A stretch of 52,386 bases of DNA, from assembly GCA_903929005.1 (NCBI GenBank), contig CAIYTC010000182.1:1-52386 (forward strand), read 5' to 3'. The first letter of the stretch is position 1; every line of letters begins with the position of its first letter. Below are positions 24,467 to 31,775 of this stretch, piece after piece. The position numbers and the translations under genes are program-made. The notes under the pieces were generated by a model. It had not been told where the DNA came from. It saw only the letters and a list, made by a program, of their open reading frames with translations, and made no database searches. The DNA comes from an uncultured Dehalococcoidia bacterium (GTDB taxonomy: Bacteria > Chloroflexota > Dehalococcoidia > GIF9 > UBA5629).

Positions 24467-25018
24467 ATGGCTGAATTCGGATTCAGGCCGCCTGCGAAAG
24501 ACGAGAAACTGGTTTTCGGTGCGCAGCGGCCTGGCTACCCCGGCAAATTCGTCCAGAAGCAGGTAGCGGACGACTGGATAACCTACATGAAGGCGCAGGG
24601 CGTATGCCGCGTTGTCTGCCTGCTGCCCGACGATGAGCTTAAATGCTACCCGACTCTGAGCGGCGGACTGCTCGGACTATATGGCGATGCTTTCGGCAAG
24701 GACAACGTGCTCTGGGCGCCCACGGCCGACAGGCAGCTTCCCACGGGCGAGGACGTCCGGCATATACTCTATTTCCTGCATGGCGCAACGTTGAAGGGAG
24801 AGAAGTCCGTAGTGCACTGCTCGTCCGGAGTGGGCAGGACCGGATTGGTGCTGGCCGCCTGGCTGGTTTACCACCATAATCTGACCGAGCGCAAGGCCAT
24901 CAGGACCGTAGAGGAGCAGAACCGCAACCCCAGGGAGGCCGTGCTCTACGGGACGGCGAAGGAAAACGATTTGATGGCTGTGCTGGCCGTGGCAAGAGAG
25001 TTAGATAAGCCAACCTGA
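24467..25018 (+). CDS. Protein-tyrosine / dual-specificity phosphatase family protein
   Basis: A 183-residue cysteine-based phosphatase. The P-loop HCSSGVGRTG supplies nucleophile Cys118 and Arg124, and an Asp in the loop before it (around ADRQLPTGED, residues 88-96) may be the general acid. The size matches the compact dual-specificity group, which can act on phosphotyrosine, phosphoinositides or other phosphate esters. No signal peptide, so it acts in the cytosol. There is no ribosome site before ATG 24467; a strong promoter ends eight bases upstream, so the mRNA is probably leaderless. A long imperfect palindrome follows the stop. Confidence 0.85.
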   Translation: MAEFGFRPPAKDEKLVFGAQRPGYPGKFVQKQVADDWITYMKAQGVCRVVCLLPDDELKCYPTLSGGLLGLYGDAFGKDNVLWAPTADRQLPTGEDVRHILYFLHGATLKGEKSVVHCSSGVGRTGLVLAAWLVYHHNLTERKAIRTVEEQNRNPREAVLYGTAKENDLMAVLAVARELDKPT

Positions 25019-25030
25019 CCCTGGGAAACA

Positions 25031-25133
25031 CTAAACCCTAAGTTCTAAATACTAAACAAATTCCAAATACAAGGCACCAAGCGCTTCGGAATTTGAGTTT
25101 TGTATTTGTTTAGGGTTTAGTATTTAGAATTTT
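25031..25133. repeat. Long imperfect AT-rich palindrome
   Basis: The left arm has CTAAATACTAAACAAATTCC (about 25049-25068) and the right arm returns GTTTAGTATTTAGAATTTTA (about 25110-25130), with the heptamer CTAAACC or its complement near both ends. It fills nearly all the space between the convergent phosphatase and hypothetical genes. This kind of sequence is a dispersed intergenic element in some genomes; it may also act as a bidirectional terminator. Confidence 0.6.
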
Positions 25134-25677
25134 ATCCTTCGAATTCCTTCCTGTACTTCTCCCATACAGCGCCCGCCTTAAAGGCCTCGATGCAGGCGTG
25201 CATCACATCGTACTGCGCCAGGTTGGTTTCCATGATGGCGGTTATCACCTTTATCCAGTCCTCGGAGGGGGCTATCTCGCCCGCGCTCTTCTCGTACCTT
25301 TTGAGGAAGCGGTCGAATTTATCCTGCAGCCGCAGTTCGCGCACCTTCCTGCGGTAGATAATCGAGTCCTTCTTGAGGATGTCCTCGATCTGCTTCTGCC
25401 AGATCGGGCGCCCGCCGGCGGGGGTGAGTTCCTCCGCCTCCTCCTCAGCGCTGCAGTAGATATAGCGTGGGAACCTGTAGCGCGTCAACAGCACGTCCCA
25501 GGAGAGCTTGATCCTTCTCTCCTTCTCCATGTTGATGAGGGCCGGTAATATCTTCTTATAGATCAGCGTGTCCTTGTCGTTGCCGGATACTTCATGGGTG
25601 AAGTGGGCGATCAGCTCCGTGAGGCGCACCTTATCCGCGTTAAGCTTTGCTATGTACTTGAGAATCCTATCTTCCAT
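25132..25677 (-). CDS. Hypothetical protein, possible N-terminal winged-helix
   Basis: A 181-residue soluble protein with no recognised family. The first 70 residues (EDRILKYIAKLNADKVRLTELIAHF, then a basic strand region with RIKLSWDVLLTRYRFPRYIYC) could form a winged-helix fold; this is inference. The rest is strongly helical and charged, with a stretch of Lys/Arg (IIYRRKVRELRLQDKFDRFLKRYEK, cited in parts) that might bind nucleic acid. ATG 25677 is chosen because AAGGAGGTGACAGCC sits just upstream; the in-frame GTG three codons earlier lies inside that site. A single-gene unit between the palindrome and the MBL gene. Confidence 0.72.
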   Translation of the reverse strand: MEDRILKYIAKLNADKVRLTELIAHFTHEVSGNDKDTLIYKKILPALINMEKERRIKLSWDVLLTRYRFPRYIYCSAEEEAEELTPAGGRPIWQKQIEDILKKDSIIYRRKVRELRLQDKFDRFLKRYEKSAGEIAPSEDWIKVITAIMETNLAQYDVMHACIEAFKAGAVWEKYRKEFEG

Positions 25678-25774
25678 GGCTGTCACCTCCTTTCAAGCGT
25701 TCCGTGCAGAGGTCCTGCCTTTATTTTAGCAAATCTTGGACACATAGCGTAAAAAAGCTTTACAATACAGCTTT

Positions 25775-26923
25775 GTGGAAAGCGGAGAAAAGCATTTGCA
25801 GCAGTTTGAGATTTTAAAACAGGACAAGCCCAACGGCGATGGCGTCATCATGAAGTACCGCACCCGCCGCGGCGCTGATATCTACTGTATCGGCGTACCG
25901 CTCTATTACGATTCGGGAGGTGATTGGGACCTCGGTCCCACCTGGTGCTACTTGGTGCCCGGCGAAAAGCTAACCCTTGTCGATACCGGCCAGTTCGGCA
26001 AGTTCGAAGTGTTGACCTCCATGCTGGGCCAGGCCGGCTTCGATGTTAAGGATATCCGGCGGGTTATCATCACCCATGGCCACGAGGACCATGACGGCAA
26101 CCTGCCCGAGGTGCTGGAAGCCAGCGGCGCTGAGCTTTGGGCGCATTTCGCCTTCGACAACATGGTTGCCTATCATGCCGATGTGGACGACAACGCCGCC
26201 CATCCGGATTTCCCGGGCTCCTGCCGCACCTGCCTGATGCCCGAGCAGTTCAACACCGTCTGCCGTCCCTACCACCATAAACGCAGCCAGCTAAAGGCCA
26301 CACATCAAATAAAGCAGGGCGCCGCATCACCCGGCAGCCGTTTCCGCTTCCTGCTCACGCCCGGGCACTCGCCCGATTCTGTGTGCAGCGTTTTTGAAGA
26401 CGAGGTCGTTTTCGGCGGCGACACGCTTTTGGCCACCATCACGCCGCACCCCTCGCTCATGCTGGAGTATTACTGCAACAGGCGCATCCTGCCCACGGGC
26501 TATGGCGAGGATCACGAAGCCTATGGTTTAATAGCCTATATAAGGTCACTGGATAAGCTGCAGAAGCAGTGCCGCGACACAGAATTGCTCCTGCCCGGGC
26601 ACCGCCTTTTCGAGAAGGGCCAGCCCAATTACCTCAGGCCGGCCGAGCGGGCCGCCGAGATCCTGCGCTTCCACGCCGGGCGCTGCGGCAATATTTTGAG
26701 GATACTGGATGGACGGGTGCTCGATCTGGAGCAGATCTCCATCGAGCTTTTCGACCCCCGCCTGCGCCGTGGCTTCGGCAAATACCTCTCCCAGCGCGAG
26801 GTCATGAGCCACCTCGAGTTGCTCGCTGTCCATGGCGACATTGAGTGGGTGGACGGCAGCCAGTTTACCTCACGGGCAACGGGCTCGGAGAAATATAAGG
26901 ACTTCTTCCAGCAATTTGCTTAA
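25775..26923 (+). CDS. MBL-fold metallo-hydrolase
   Basis: A 382-residue metallo-beta-lactamase-fold enzyme. The metal ligands are visible: His101, His103, Asp105 and His106 in THGHEDHDG, a further His in TPGHSPDS (near 215), and Asp in FGGDTL (near 232). The C-terminal 100 residues look like the winged-helix cap seen in the lactamase-B2 (LACTB2-like) group, including LLPGHRL. It likely hydrolyses a thioester or phosphoester; substrate unknown. GTG 25775 has no ribosome site but has TACAAT eight bases upstream, so a leaderless start is possible. TTG 25796, with GGAG upstream, is the alternative. Confidence 0.82.
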   Translation: MESGEKHLQQFEILKQDKPNGDGVIMKYRTRRGADIYCIGVPLYYDSGGDWDLGPTWCYLVPGEKLTLVDTGQFGKFEVLTSMLGQAGFDVKDIRRVIITHGHEDHDGNLPEVLEASGAELWAHFAFDNMVAYHADVDDNAAHPDFPGSCRTCLMPEQFNTVCRPYHHKRSQLKATHQIKQGAASPGSRFRFLLTPGHSPDSVCSVFEDEVVFGGDTLLATITPHPSLMLEYYCNRRILPTGYGEDHEAYGLIAYIRSLDKLQKQCRDTELLLPGHRLFEKGQPNYLRPAERAAEILRFHAGRCGNILRILDGRVLDLEQISIELFDPRLRRGFGKYLSQREVMSHLELLAVHGDIEWVDGSQFTSRATGSEKYKDFFQQFA

Positions 26924-26926
26924 CTC

Positions 26927-26984
26927 GTCATTGCGGGCCCTATTTTAATACTGTCATTGCGAGCCCGCAGGGCGCGGCAATCTT
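26927..26984. repeat. Dispersed repeat fragments related to 15984-16069
   Basis: Two consecutive pieces begin GTCATTGCGGG (26927) and GTCATTGCGAGCCC (26953), the second continuing into GCGCGGCAATCTT. They match the left arm of the palindromic repeat at 15984, but the opposite arm is missing. Confidence 0.6.
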
Positions 26985-27030
26985 GAAAAATCAAACCGGT
27001 AACTTAACAGGTAGTTTAAAGGAGGCAAAA

Positions 27031-27315
27031 ATGATAGTAATAACCGCAACTATGAGGGCCAAAGAGGGCAACGGCGATGACCTGGCCAAAGTCATCCAGG
27101 ATTTCGCGCCCAAATTCCTCAAGGACCCCGGCTGCATCGACTACAGCGTCCACAGGCGCGCCGACAACCGCAACACCTTCTTCTTTTACGAGAAGTATGA
27201 AAACAACGAGGCGCTGACCTTCCACTCGTCAGCGCCCCATTTCAAGGACATGTTCCATGCGATCAAGCCTTTCCTCGACGGGCAGGCTGAGATCGCCATG
27301 TACGAGAAGATCTAA
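27031..27315 (+). CDS. Antibiotic biosynthesis monooxygenase-fold protein (YgiN-like)
   Basis: A 94-residue protein of the ABM (dimeric alpha+beta barrel) family. Landmarks are MIVITATMRAKEGNGDDLAKVI, the conserved DPGCIDYSVHRRADN, FFFYEKYENNEALTFHSSAPHFK and the final FLDGQAEIAMYEK. Relatives include quinol monooxygenase YgiN and heme-degrading enzymes; without the typical aromatic or Asn signatures of heme oxygenases, the activity is open. ATG 27031 follows AAAGGAGGCAAAA; a longer TTG-started frame begins inside the repeat and is rejected. It ends 3 bases before the convergent stop of the Yip1 gene. Confidence 0.82.
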   Translation: MIVITATMRAKEGNGDDLAKVIQDFAPKFLKDPGCIDYSVHRRADNRNTFFFYEKYENNEALTFHSSAPHFKDMFHAIKPFLDGQAEIAMYEKI

Positions 27316-27318
27316 GCC

Positions 27319-27888
27319 TTAGAAGGGCAGCATCTTGAAGGATGAGGGCAGCCACAGGTAAACGAGGATGAGCACCGCCATATACACTACCCATCCGAAG
27401 ATGCAGGTGGCTGCCGCCTTGCCCGTATCGAAATCCAGCGTCTGCCTTACCGCGATCACGCCGGAGGCCAGGGTCCAGAATCCTGCCAGCAGGGTGATCA
27501 GCCAACCCAGCATGGGCATGAATATCAGTATCCTCAGTACGCCGGGAGAGTTGGCGAAGCCCAGGGTGCGGGTGAGTTCGGCCATACTGGCGCGCTCGGG
27601 ACCGCGCAGGAAGGTGGTGCCGGATAAGAAGGTTATCAGCACCCAGGCGAACCACCCCACCAGGGAAGCCAGGAAGCCGCTCAGCAGGCCCCAGAGGAAC
27701 CAGATGGCGCCCGCACCGCCCAGCAGTCCGGCCAGTCCCAGGCCGATACCCGTGGCCGCGCTGGTCAGAAGGGCGACCATGATGGCGTGGGCCAGGGCAT
27801 CCTCCTCGGTCTCCATCTCCTCGTAAAAGCTGGCATCCAGCCGGCCCGCACGCATCATGCGGTTGAGTAGCTTTATCCAGATATCCAT
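27319..27888 (-). CDS. Yip1-domain membrane protein
   Basis: A 189-residue protein with about five hydrophobic segments after a short polar N-terminus (residues 1-30). The layout, with PGVLRILIFMPMLGWLI in the central membrane part and a FWTLASGVIAVRQTLDFDTGKA loop, matches the bacterial Yip1/YIP1 family, whose role in membranes is poorly known. ATG 27888 is preceded by AAGGAGTCTTTAT, a good ribosome site. It is monocistronic. Confidence 0.75.
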   Translation of the reverse strand: MDIWIKLLNRMMRAGRLDASFYEEMETEEDALAHAIMVALLTSAATGIGLGLAGLLGGAGAIWFLWGLLSGFLASLVGWFAWVLITFLSGTTFLRGPERASMAELTRTLGFANSPGVLRILIFMPMLGWLITLLAGFWTLASGVIAVRQTLDFDTGKAAATCIFGWVVYMAVLILVYLWLPSSFKMLPF

Positions 27889-28017
27889 ATAAAGACTCCT
27901 TGTCAGAGTGTGCCTGCGCCTATTATACCAGTTTAGCCCAAGCGTGATCAGTCCTGTCCGAATACAATTTCTTGTTGGTGAATGATGGGCGGTGTTAAAA
28001 TATCTGCTGGCTTACAT

Positions 28018-28032
28018 GCCCGCGCTGCGGGC
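28018..28032 (+). promoter_or_regulatory. Leader hairpin before the acyl-CoA synthetase
   Basis: GCCCGC-GCT-GCGGGC followed by AATTATTTT, lying between a candidate promoter (TTGTTG, 18 bases, TAAAAT at about 27973-28002) and the ATG at 28060. It resembles a small attenuator but the T-run is interrupted. Confidence 0.35.
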
Positions 28033-28059
28033 AATTATTTTGAAAAGGACAGGCTGCTG

Positions 28060-29505
28060 ATGACTGAATTCAACAGGTTTTTCGCGCCGCGCTCGCTGGC
28101 TTTCCTGGGCGCTTCCAGCGACACTAACAAATGGGGCTACCGCATACTTTCCAACATCGTTCATGGTGGTTTCCGGGGCAAGATTTACCCGGTTAACCCC
28201 AGGGGTGGTGAGGCGTTGGGCTTACAGTTTTATAAGAGCCTGGAAGAAGTGCCTGAAGTGCCTGACCTGGTGGTTATCGTTGTCCCTCCCGTTGCCATGG
28301 TGGACACGATTAAGGGGTGCATCAGCAAGGGGATAAAGGCCGGCGTGGTGGTAACGGCCGGCTTCGCCGAGGTCAATGAAAGCGGCGCGGCGGCGCAGGA
28401 TGAGATGGTTGCGCTGGCCAGGCAGGGAGGCATGAGGCTGATCGGGCCAAACTGTTTCGGAATCCTCATCCCCTCGGCTAAACTTTACGCGCAGATGCCG
28501 CCCATTTTTCCGCCGGACGGGCATATTGCCGTTGTCTCACAGAGCGGTAACGTCGGTTTGACCATCGCCCGCCGGGCCATGGCCCATGATTTCGGCTGCA
28601 GTTGCATGGTGAGCATCGGCAACGAGGCTGACCTGCATGCCGAGGATTTCCTGGAGTACCTGGCGGATGACGCTAAGACCGCCGTCATCCTGGCCTATAT
28701 CGAGGGCTTCAAGGACGGGCGCAGGTTTTTCGAAATTGCCAGGAATACGAGTTTAAAGAAACCTATCGTTATGATAAAGGTCGGTGAGACGGAGGCAGGG
28801 GCCTCGGCGGCCAGGTCGCATACCGCCGCCCTATCGGGCTCGGCGGAGGTCTTTGGCGGTATCGGCAGGCAGGCCGGCATCATCAGGGCCAATAACCTGC
28901 AGGAGCTGATGAACCTGGGCTACGGCTTCCTCTGCCATCCCCTGCCCAAAGGCAGGCGGGTGGGCATTGCCACGCTGGGGGGAGGCTGGGGAGTGCTGGC
29001 GGCCGACGCCTGCGCCAGGCTCGGTCTGGATGTTGTGAAGCTGCCGCAAGATATCATCAAAGAGCTTGACTCATTCCTGCCCGGCTGGTGGAGCAGGAAC
29101 AACCCGGTCGACCTGGTAGCGGGGTCGGCGGATGCCATCATACGGGTAGTAGATGTCCTCGCCAGGTACGGGGGGATAGATAGCGTGATAGCCCTGGGAG
29201 TCCCTTTCCCCCATCTCGCCAGGATGACACTGCCGACCAACGAGGAGGAGAAAAAGCAGGTAATACAGTTTATTGTTGAGTCATACAGCAAGTCTTTCAG
29301 CGATATGAAGGCCATATCCGAAAAATATGGCAAACCGGTTATCATTGCTGCAGAGCTCCCCGCGCCGCGGACTGAAGGTTCATTTGATCAGGATATAATG
29401 CGCTCTATATCAAAGCAAAACATGGTTTGCTACAGCATGCCCGACGAAGCTGCCATGGTGCTGAATTCCATGGCCAGGTACGGAGAATTCATAAGGCGCG
29501 GCTGA
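28060..29505 (+). CDS. NDP-forming acyl-CoA synthetase, alpha part only
   Basis: A 481-residue protein of the acetate-CoA ligase (ADP-forming) family. The CoA-binding domain (about 1-130: PRSLAFLGASS, KIYPVNP, GPNCFG) is followed by two succinyl-CoA-ligase-like domains with the QSGNVG loop and the phosphorylated histidine His254 in SARSHTAALSG; Glu215 in YIEG is also typical. It would make ATP (or acyl-CoA) by substrate-level phosphorylation, but the ATP-grasp beta domain needed for nucleotide binding is absent here and no neighbour encodes it. ATG 28060 has AAAGGAC upstream; the frame opens earlier at 27982 but that part overlaps the promoter. Confidence 0.82.
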   Translation: MTEFNRFFAPRSLAFLGASSDTNKWGYRILSNIVHGGFRGKIYPVNPRGGEALGLQFYKSLEEVPEVPDLVVIVVPPVAMVDTIKGCISKGIKAGVVVTAGFAEVNESGAAAQDEMVALARQGGMRLIGPNCFGILIPSAKLYAQMPPIFPPDGHIAVVSQSGNVGLTIARRAMAHDFGCSCMVSIGNEADLHAEDFLEYLADDAKTAVILAYIEGFKDGRRFFEIARNTSLKKPIVMIKVGETEAGASAARSHTAALSGSAEVFGGIGRQAGIIRANNLQELMNLGYGFLCHPLPKGRRVGIATLGGGWGVLAADACARLGLDVVKLPQDIIKELDSFLPGWWSRNNPVDLVAGSADAIIRVVDVLARYGGIDSVIALGVPFPHLARMTLPTNEEEKKQVIQFIVESYSKSFSDMKAISEKYGKPVIIAAELPAPRTEGSFDQDIMRSISKQNMVCYSMPDEAAMVLNSMARYGEFIRRG

Positions 29506-29524
29506 GCGCGGTGCCGGTTTTTTT
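29499..29524 (+). terminator. Candidate terminator of the acyl-CoA synthetase gene
   Basis: CGGC (29499-29502) pairs with GCCG (29513-29516) around the stop codon, followed by G and seven T (29518-29524). The stem is short, but the T-tract is good. Confidence 0.45.
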
Positions 29525-29966
29525 ATTCTAAGGGTAGCGGCCTGTCCGTTACCAGGTTCCACATGCCATCGCAAACTGCGGACACGACCTTGCAGTCTGT
29601 TACTATAACCACTGCAGGGTGCGTGGTAATTACCTGTGCCAGCACCTGCCCCGTCCTGTCGCCGTGGCCCGGGTGGCCTGTCTGGAAGGTATAAGCTAAG
29701 TTCCAAGATTGGCCGTTGCCGGTTGCCTGCGCTTTAACCGGCGAGACGCTGCCCTGGATACCATCGAATATAAATGTAGCGCTATTGAGTATCAAATCGT
29801 TGCCCAGTTTAGCGGCCTGAGCCTGCGTACAGGCAGGCAGCTTGCTGCCATCGCGGAAGAGGGACGGCCCCCTGACAACCAGTAACACGGCGCCGAAGAC
29901 TATGCTTACAAGCAAAAAGCTGGAGAAAGCGAGTATCAAGGCTGTCTTGAAAAGTTTGCTTTCCAT
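29523..29966 (-). CDS. Membrane-anchored or secreted hypothetical protein
   Basis: A 147-residue protein with one N-terminal hydrophobic segment (about residues 8-32: ALILAFSSFLLVSIVFGAVL) and an extracytoplasmic remainder of about 110 residues. No lipobox is seen. Three cysteines (one in PACTQ, two near the end in TDCKVVSAVC) could form a disulfide. I recognise no family. ATG 29966 follows GGCAGGGAAACC; the earlier ATG 29984 lies upstream of the expected transcription start of a strong promoter (29988-30016), so it is rejected. Confidence 0.65.
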   Translation of the reverse strand: MESKLFKTALILAFSSFLLVSIVFGAVLLVVRGPSLFRDGSKLPACTQAQAAKLGNDLILNSATFIFDGIQGSVSPVKAQATGNGQSWNLAYTFQTGHPGHGDRTGQVLAQVITTHPAVVIVTDCKVVSAVCDGMWNLVTDRPLPLE

Positions 29967-29987
29967 GGTTTCCCTGCCGGGCATACA

Positions 29988-30016
29988 ATTATAAGACGCC
30001 GGCGGCGGACTGGCAA
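29988..30016 (-). promoter_or_regulatory. Promoter of the membrane-anchored hypothetical gene
   Basis: Minus strand: TTGCCA (30016-30011), 17-base spacer, TATAAT (29993-29988). Confidence 0.6.
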
Positions 30017-30028
30017 CGGCAGCAAGCT

Positions 30029-30056
30029 TTGCAGGCTATCTGCACGGGTATATAAT
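30029..30056 (+). promoter_or_regulatory. Promoter of the HdeD-like gene
   Basis: TTGCAG (30029-30034), 16-base spacer, TATAAT (30051-30056). It is divergent from the minus-strand promoter 12 bases away. Confidence 0.6.
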
Positions 30057-30084
30057 ACGCTTAAGCGAAAGGCAGGAGGTTGAG

Positions 30085-30657
30085 ATGCTTGAGACATTGG
30101 TGCGTAACTGGTGGCTGGTTTCTTTACGCGGGCTGGTGGCCCTCATTTTGGGGGTGATCATGCTGGTAATGGAGCCCGCGGCGGCTGCGTCATTCCTGGT
30201 ACTTTTCATCGGCGCCTATGCGCTGGTGGATGGCGTTTTCGCCCTGCTTGTAGGAGTCATCAACCGGCCGCCCCACAGGGACCGCGGCTGGCTGATAGCC
30301 GAGGGCATCATCGGCATACTGGCGGGCCTTGCTATATTGGCATCACCGCTGCTGGCAGGTGTCCTCATTATGTACATAATTGCCTTCTGGGCGCTGTTTA
30401 CCGGCATACTTGAGCTGGTATTCGCGATAGCACAGTGGAAGCAGCTGCCGGGCAGCTGGATGATATTGCTGAACGGCCTATTTTCCATGCTGCTGGGCGC
30501 GCTGATCTTTGCCAATATGACGCTGGGCGCCTTGCTGATTGTGGTAATGATCGCCATCTACCTGGTGCTTTTCGGCGTGCTGTTGATCGCCATGGGGTTC
30601 TCGCTGAAGGGCGCCGGCATTGAGAAATTGCGCAATGCAGGGTTGGATATCAAATAG
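30085..30657 (+). CDS. HdeD/DUF308 family membrane protein
   Basis: A 190-residue protein with six hydrophobic segments and hardly any loop, as in the HdeD family. The start NWWLVSLRGLVALILGVIML and the repeated unit GLIAEGIIGILAGLAIL-like (LIAEGIIGILAGLAIL, then MILLNGLFSMLLGALIF) show the internal three-helix repeats of DUF308. In enterobacteria HdeD takes part in acid resistance; elsewhere the function is unknown. ATG 30085 follows GGCAGGAGGTTGAG. It ends 40 bases before the convergent nitroreductase stop. Confidence 0.88.
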   Translation: MLETLVRNWWLVSLRGLVALILGVIMLVMEPAAAASFLVLFIGAYALVDGVFALLVGVINRPPHRDRGWLIAEGIIGILAGLAILASPLLAGVLIMYIIAFWALFTGILELVFAIAQWKQLPGSWMILLNGLFSMLLGALIFANMTLGALLIVVMIAIYLVLFGVLLIAMGFSLKGAGIEKLRNAGLDIK

Positions 30658-30697
30658 ACTCAAGAAAACGCGGTAGCAAACTGTACTCAACCGGTTG

Positions 30698-31573
30698 CTA
30701 TTCTATCCAGGTCAGGCCGGCCGGGCTGCGCTTGATGCCCCGGGAGTATTTGTATTTAGGGTAGCCGAGCAACATGGAGGACAATACCATATTGCCTTTG
30801 GGGATCTGGAACAGCTTCCTAAGTTTGGGGTCCCGGCTGATAGCGGGCGGGATCAGCCCGATGGCGCAGGCGCCTAATCCCAGCGAGTGCGCGGCCAGCA
30901 GTCCGAAGGCCAGGGCTATAAAGATGTCCTCGTTATGAGCGGGCGCGTGAAAGAGGATCATGGCCGGGGCGCCGCGGGCGATGGTATCCTCGGCGCCGGC
31001 CTTTAAGGCGGGCATGCGTGCTTTCATCAGCGGCAGGACGTGCCCGCTTAATACCTGGTAGTTTTCCTTACCTACCATGAGCTTGAAAACAGGCCGCATT
31101 AAGGGATTAGCCTGCATTTTAATCAGGCTGTCATACATCTTCGCCATCTGTGGAACTGCGCTGCGGATAAGTTCCCGGTTATTAATCACCGTCAGTTCCA
31201 CGGTCAGAGGGGTGAAGCCCGGCGGCGCGAAGGTGATGGCACGGACGATTTTCTCAAGCAGTTCGCGCGGTACGGGTTTGTCCTGGAAGTTACGGATGGA
31301 ACGGCGGGAGCTTATCAGGCCGTAGAAAGCTTCCTGCCAGCCTTCCTGGCGTTGCGGCAGCTCGAAGAAGTCTTTTTCATAGGATAAACCTTCGATCGAG
31401 ATTGACTTGGTGGGGCAGGCGGCCATGCATTGTCCACAGCGGATGCAGAGGTGTACCCTGTTATCGAGGAACCTCGCCGTGTCATCCGCCTGGATAATGC
31501 CGGCCGGGCAGACCTCAGCGCAGAGGTGGCATTTTTTACAGGTAGAGAGGTCAACTGAATGAGTCGTTGGCAC
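30698..31573 (-). CDS. Nitroreductase family protein with N-terminal 2x(4Fe-4S) ferredoxin
   Basis: A 291-residue fusion. Residues 1-65 carry two ferredoxin motifs, CKKCHLCAEVCPAG (Cys12-22) and CIRCGQCMAACPTKS. The nitroreductase domain follows, with SSRRSIRNFQDKPVPRE at about 95-110 as FMN-binding start and GLGACAIGLIPPA near 245. Fe-S-fused nitroreductases are common in strict anaerobes and move electrons between ferredoxin pool and flavin. Start is GTG 31573 with AGGAGGTGTTATC ahead. It lies 46 bases downstream of the tRNA-Ser gene and may be co-transcribed with it. Confidence 0.88.
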   Translation of the reverse strand: MPTTHSVDLSTCKKCHLCAEVCPAGIIQADDTARFLDNRVHLCIRCGQCMAACPTKSISIEGLSYEKDFFELPQRQEGWQEAFYGLISSRRSIRNFQDKPVPRELLEKIVRAITFAPPGFTPLTVELTVINNRELIRSAVPQMAKMYDSLIKMQANPLMRPVFKLMVGKENYQVLSGHVLPLMKARMPALKAGAEDTIARGAPAMILFHAPAHNEDIFIALAFGLLAAHSLGLGACAIGLIPPAISRDPKLRKLFQIPKGNMVLSSMLLGYPKYKYSRGIKRSPAGLTWIE

Positions 31574-31619
31574 GATAACACCTCCTGTTAAATATTGCAG
31601 TGTGCTGATGGCAGACGTA

Positions 31620-31708
31620 TGGCGGAGGGGGCGGGATTCGAACCCGCGTTAGCGAGAAGCTAAAACGGTTTTCAAGACCGTCACCATCGTCCACTCGGTC
31701 ACCCCTCC
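31620..31708 (-). tRNA. tRNA-Ser (UGA), CCA encoded
   Basis: Minus strand. The acceptor stem GGAGGGG pairs with CCCCTCC, followed by discriminator G and an encoded CCA (31622-31620). The anticodon loop reads CTTGAAA, giving UGA for serine UCA/UCG/UCN codons. The long variable arm (TTAGCTTCTCGCTAA) is typical of serine tRNA, and the T arm has GGGTTCGAATCCC. Its promoter is at 31721-31749. SerS is encoded 6 kb away. Confidence 0.97.
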
Positions 31709-31720
31709 GCGGAACATAAT

Positions 31721-31749
31721 AGTATATTTAATAGTGAGTACGGTGGCAA
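31721..31749 (-). promoter_or_regulatory. Promoter of tRNA-Ser
   Basis: Minus strand: TTGCCA (31749-31744), 17-base spacer, TATACT (31726-31721), 12 bases before the mature 5' end. Confidence 0.65.
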
Positions 31750-31775
31750 ATTGGCCTCTGAAGGAATGGAAGCGG

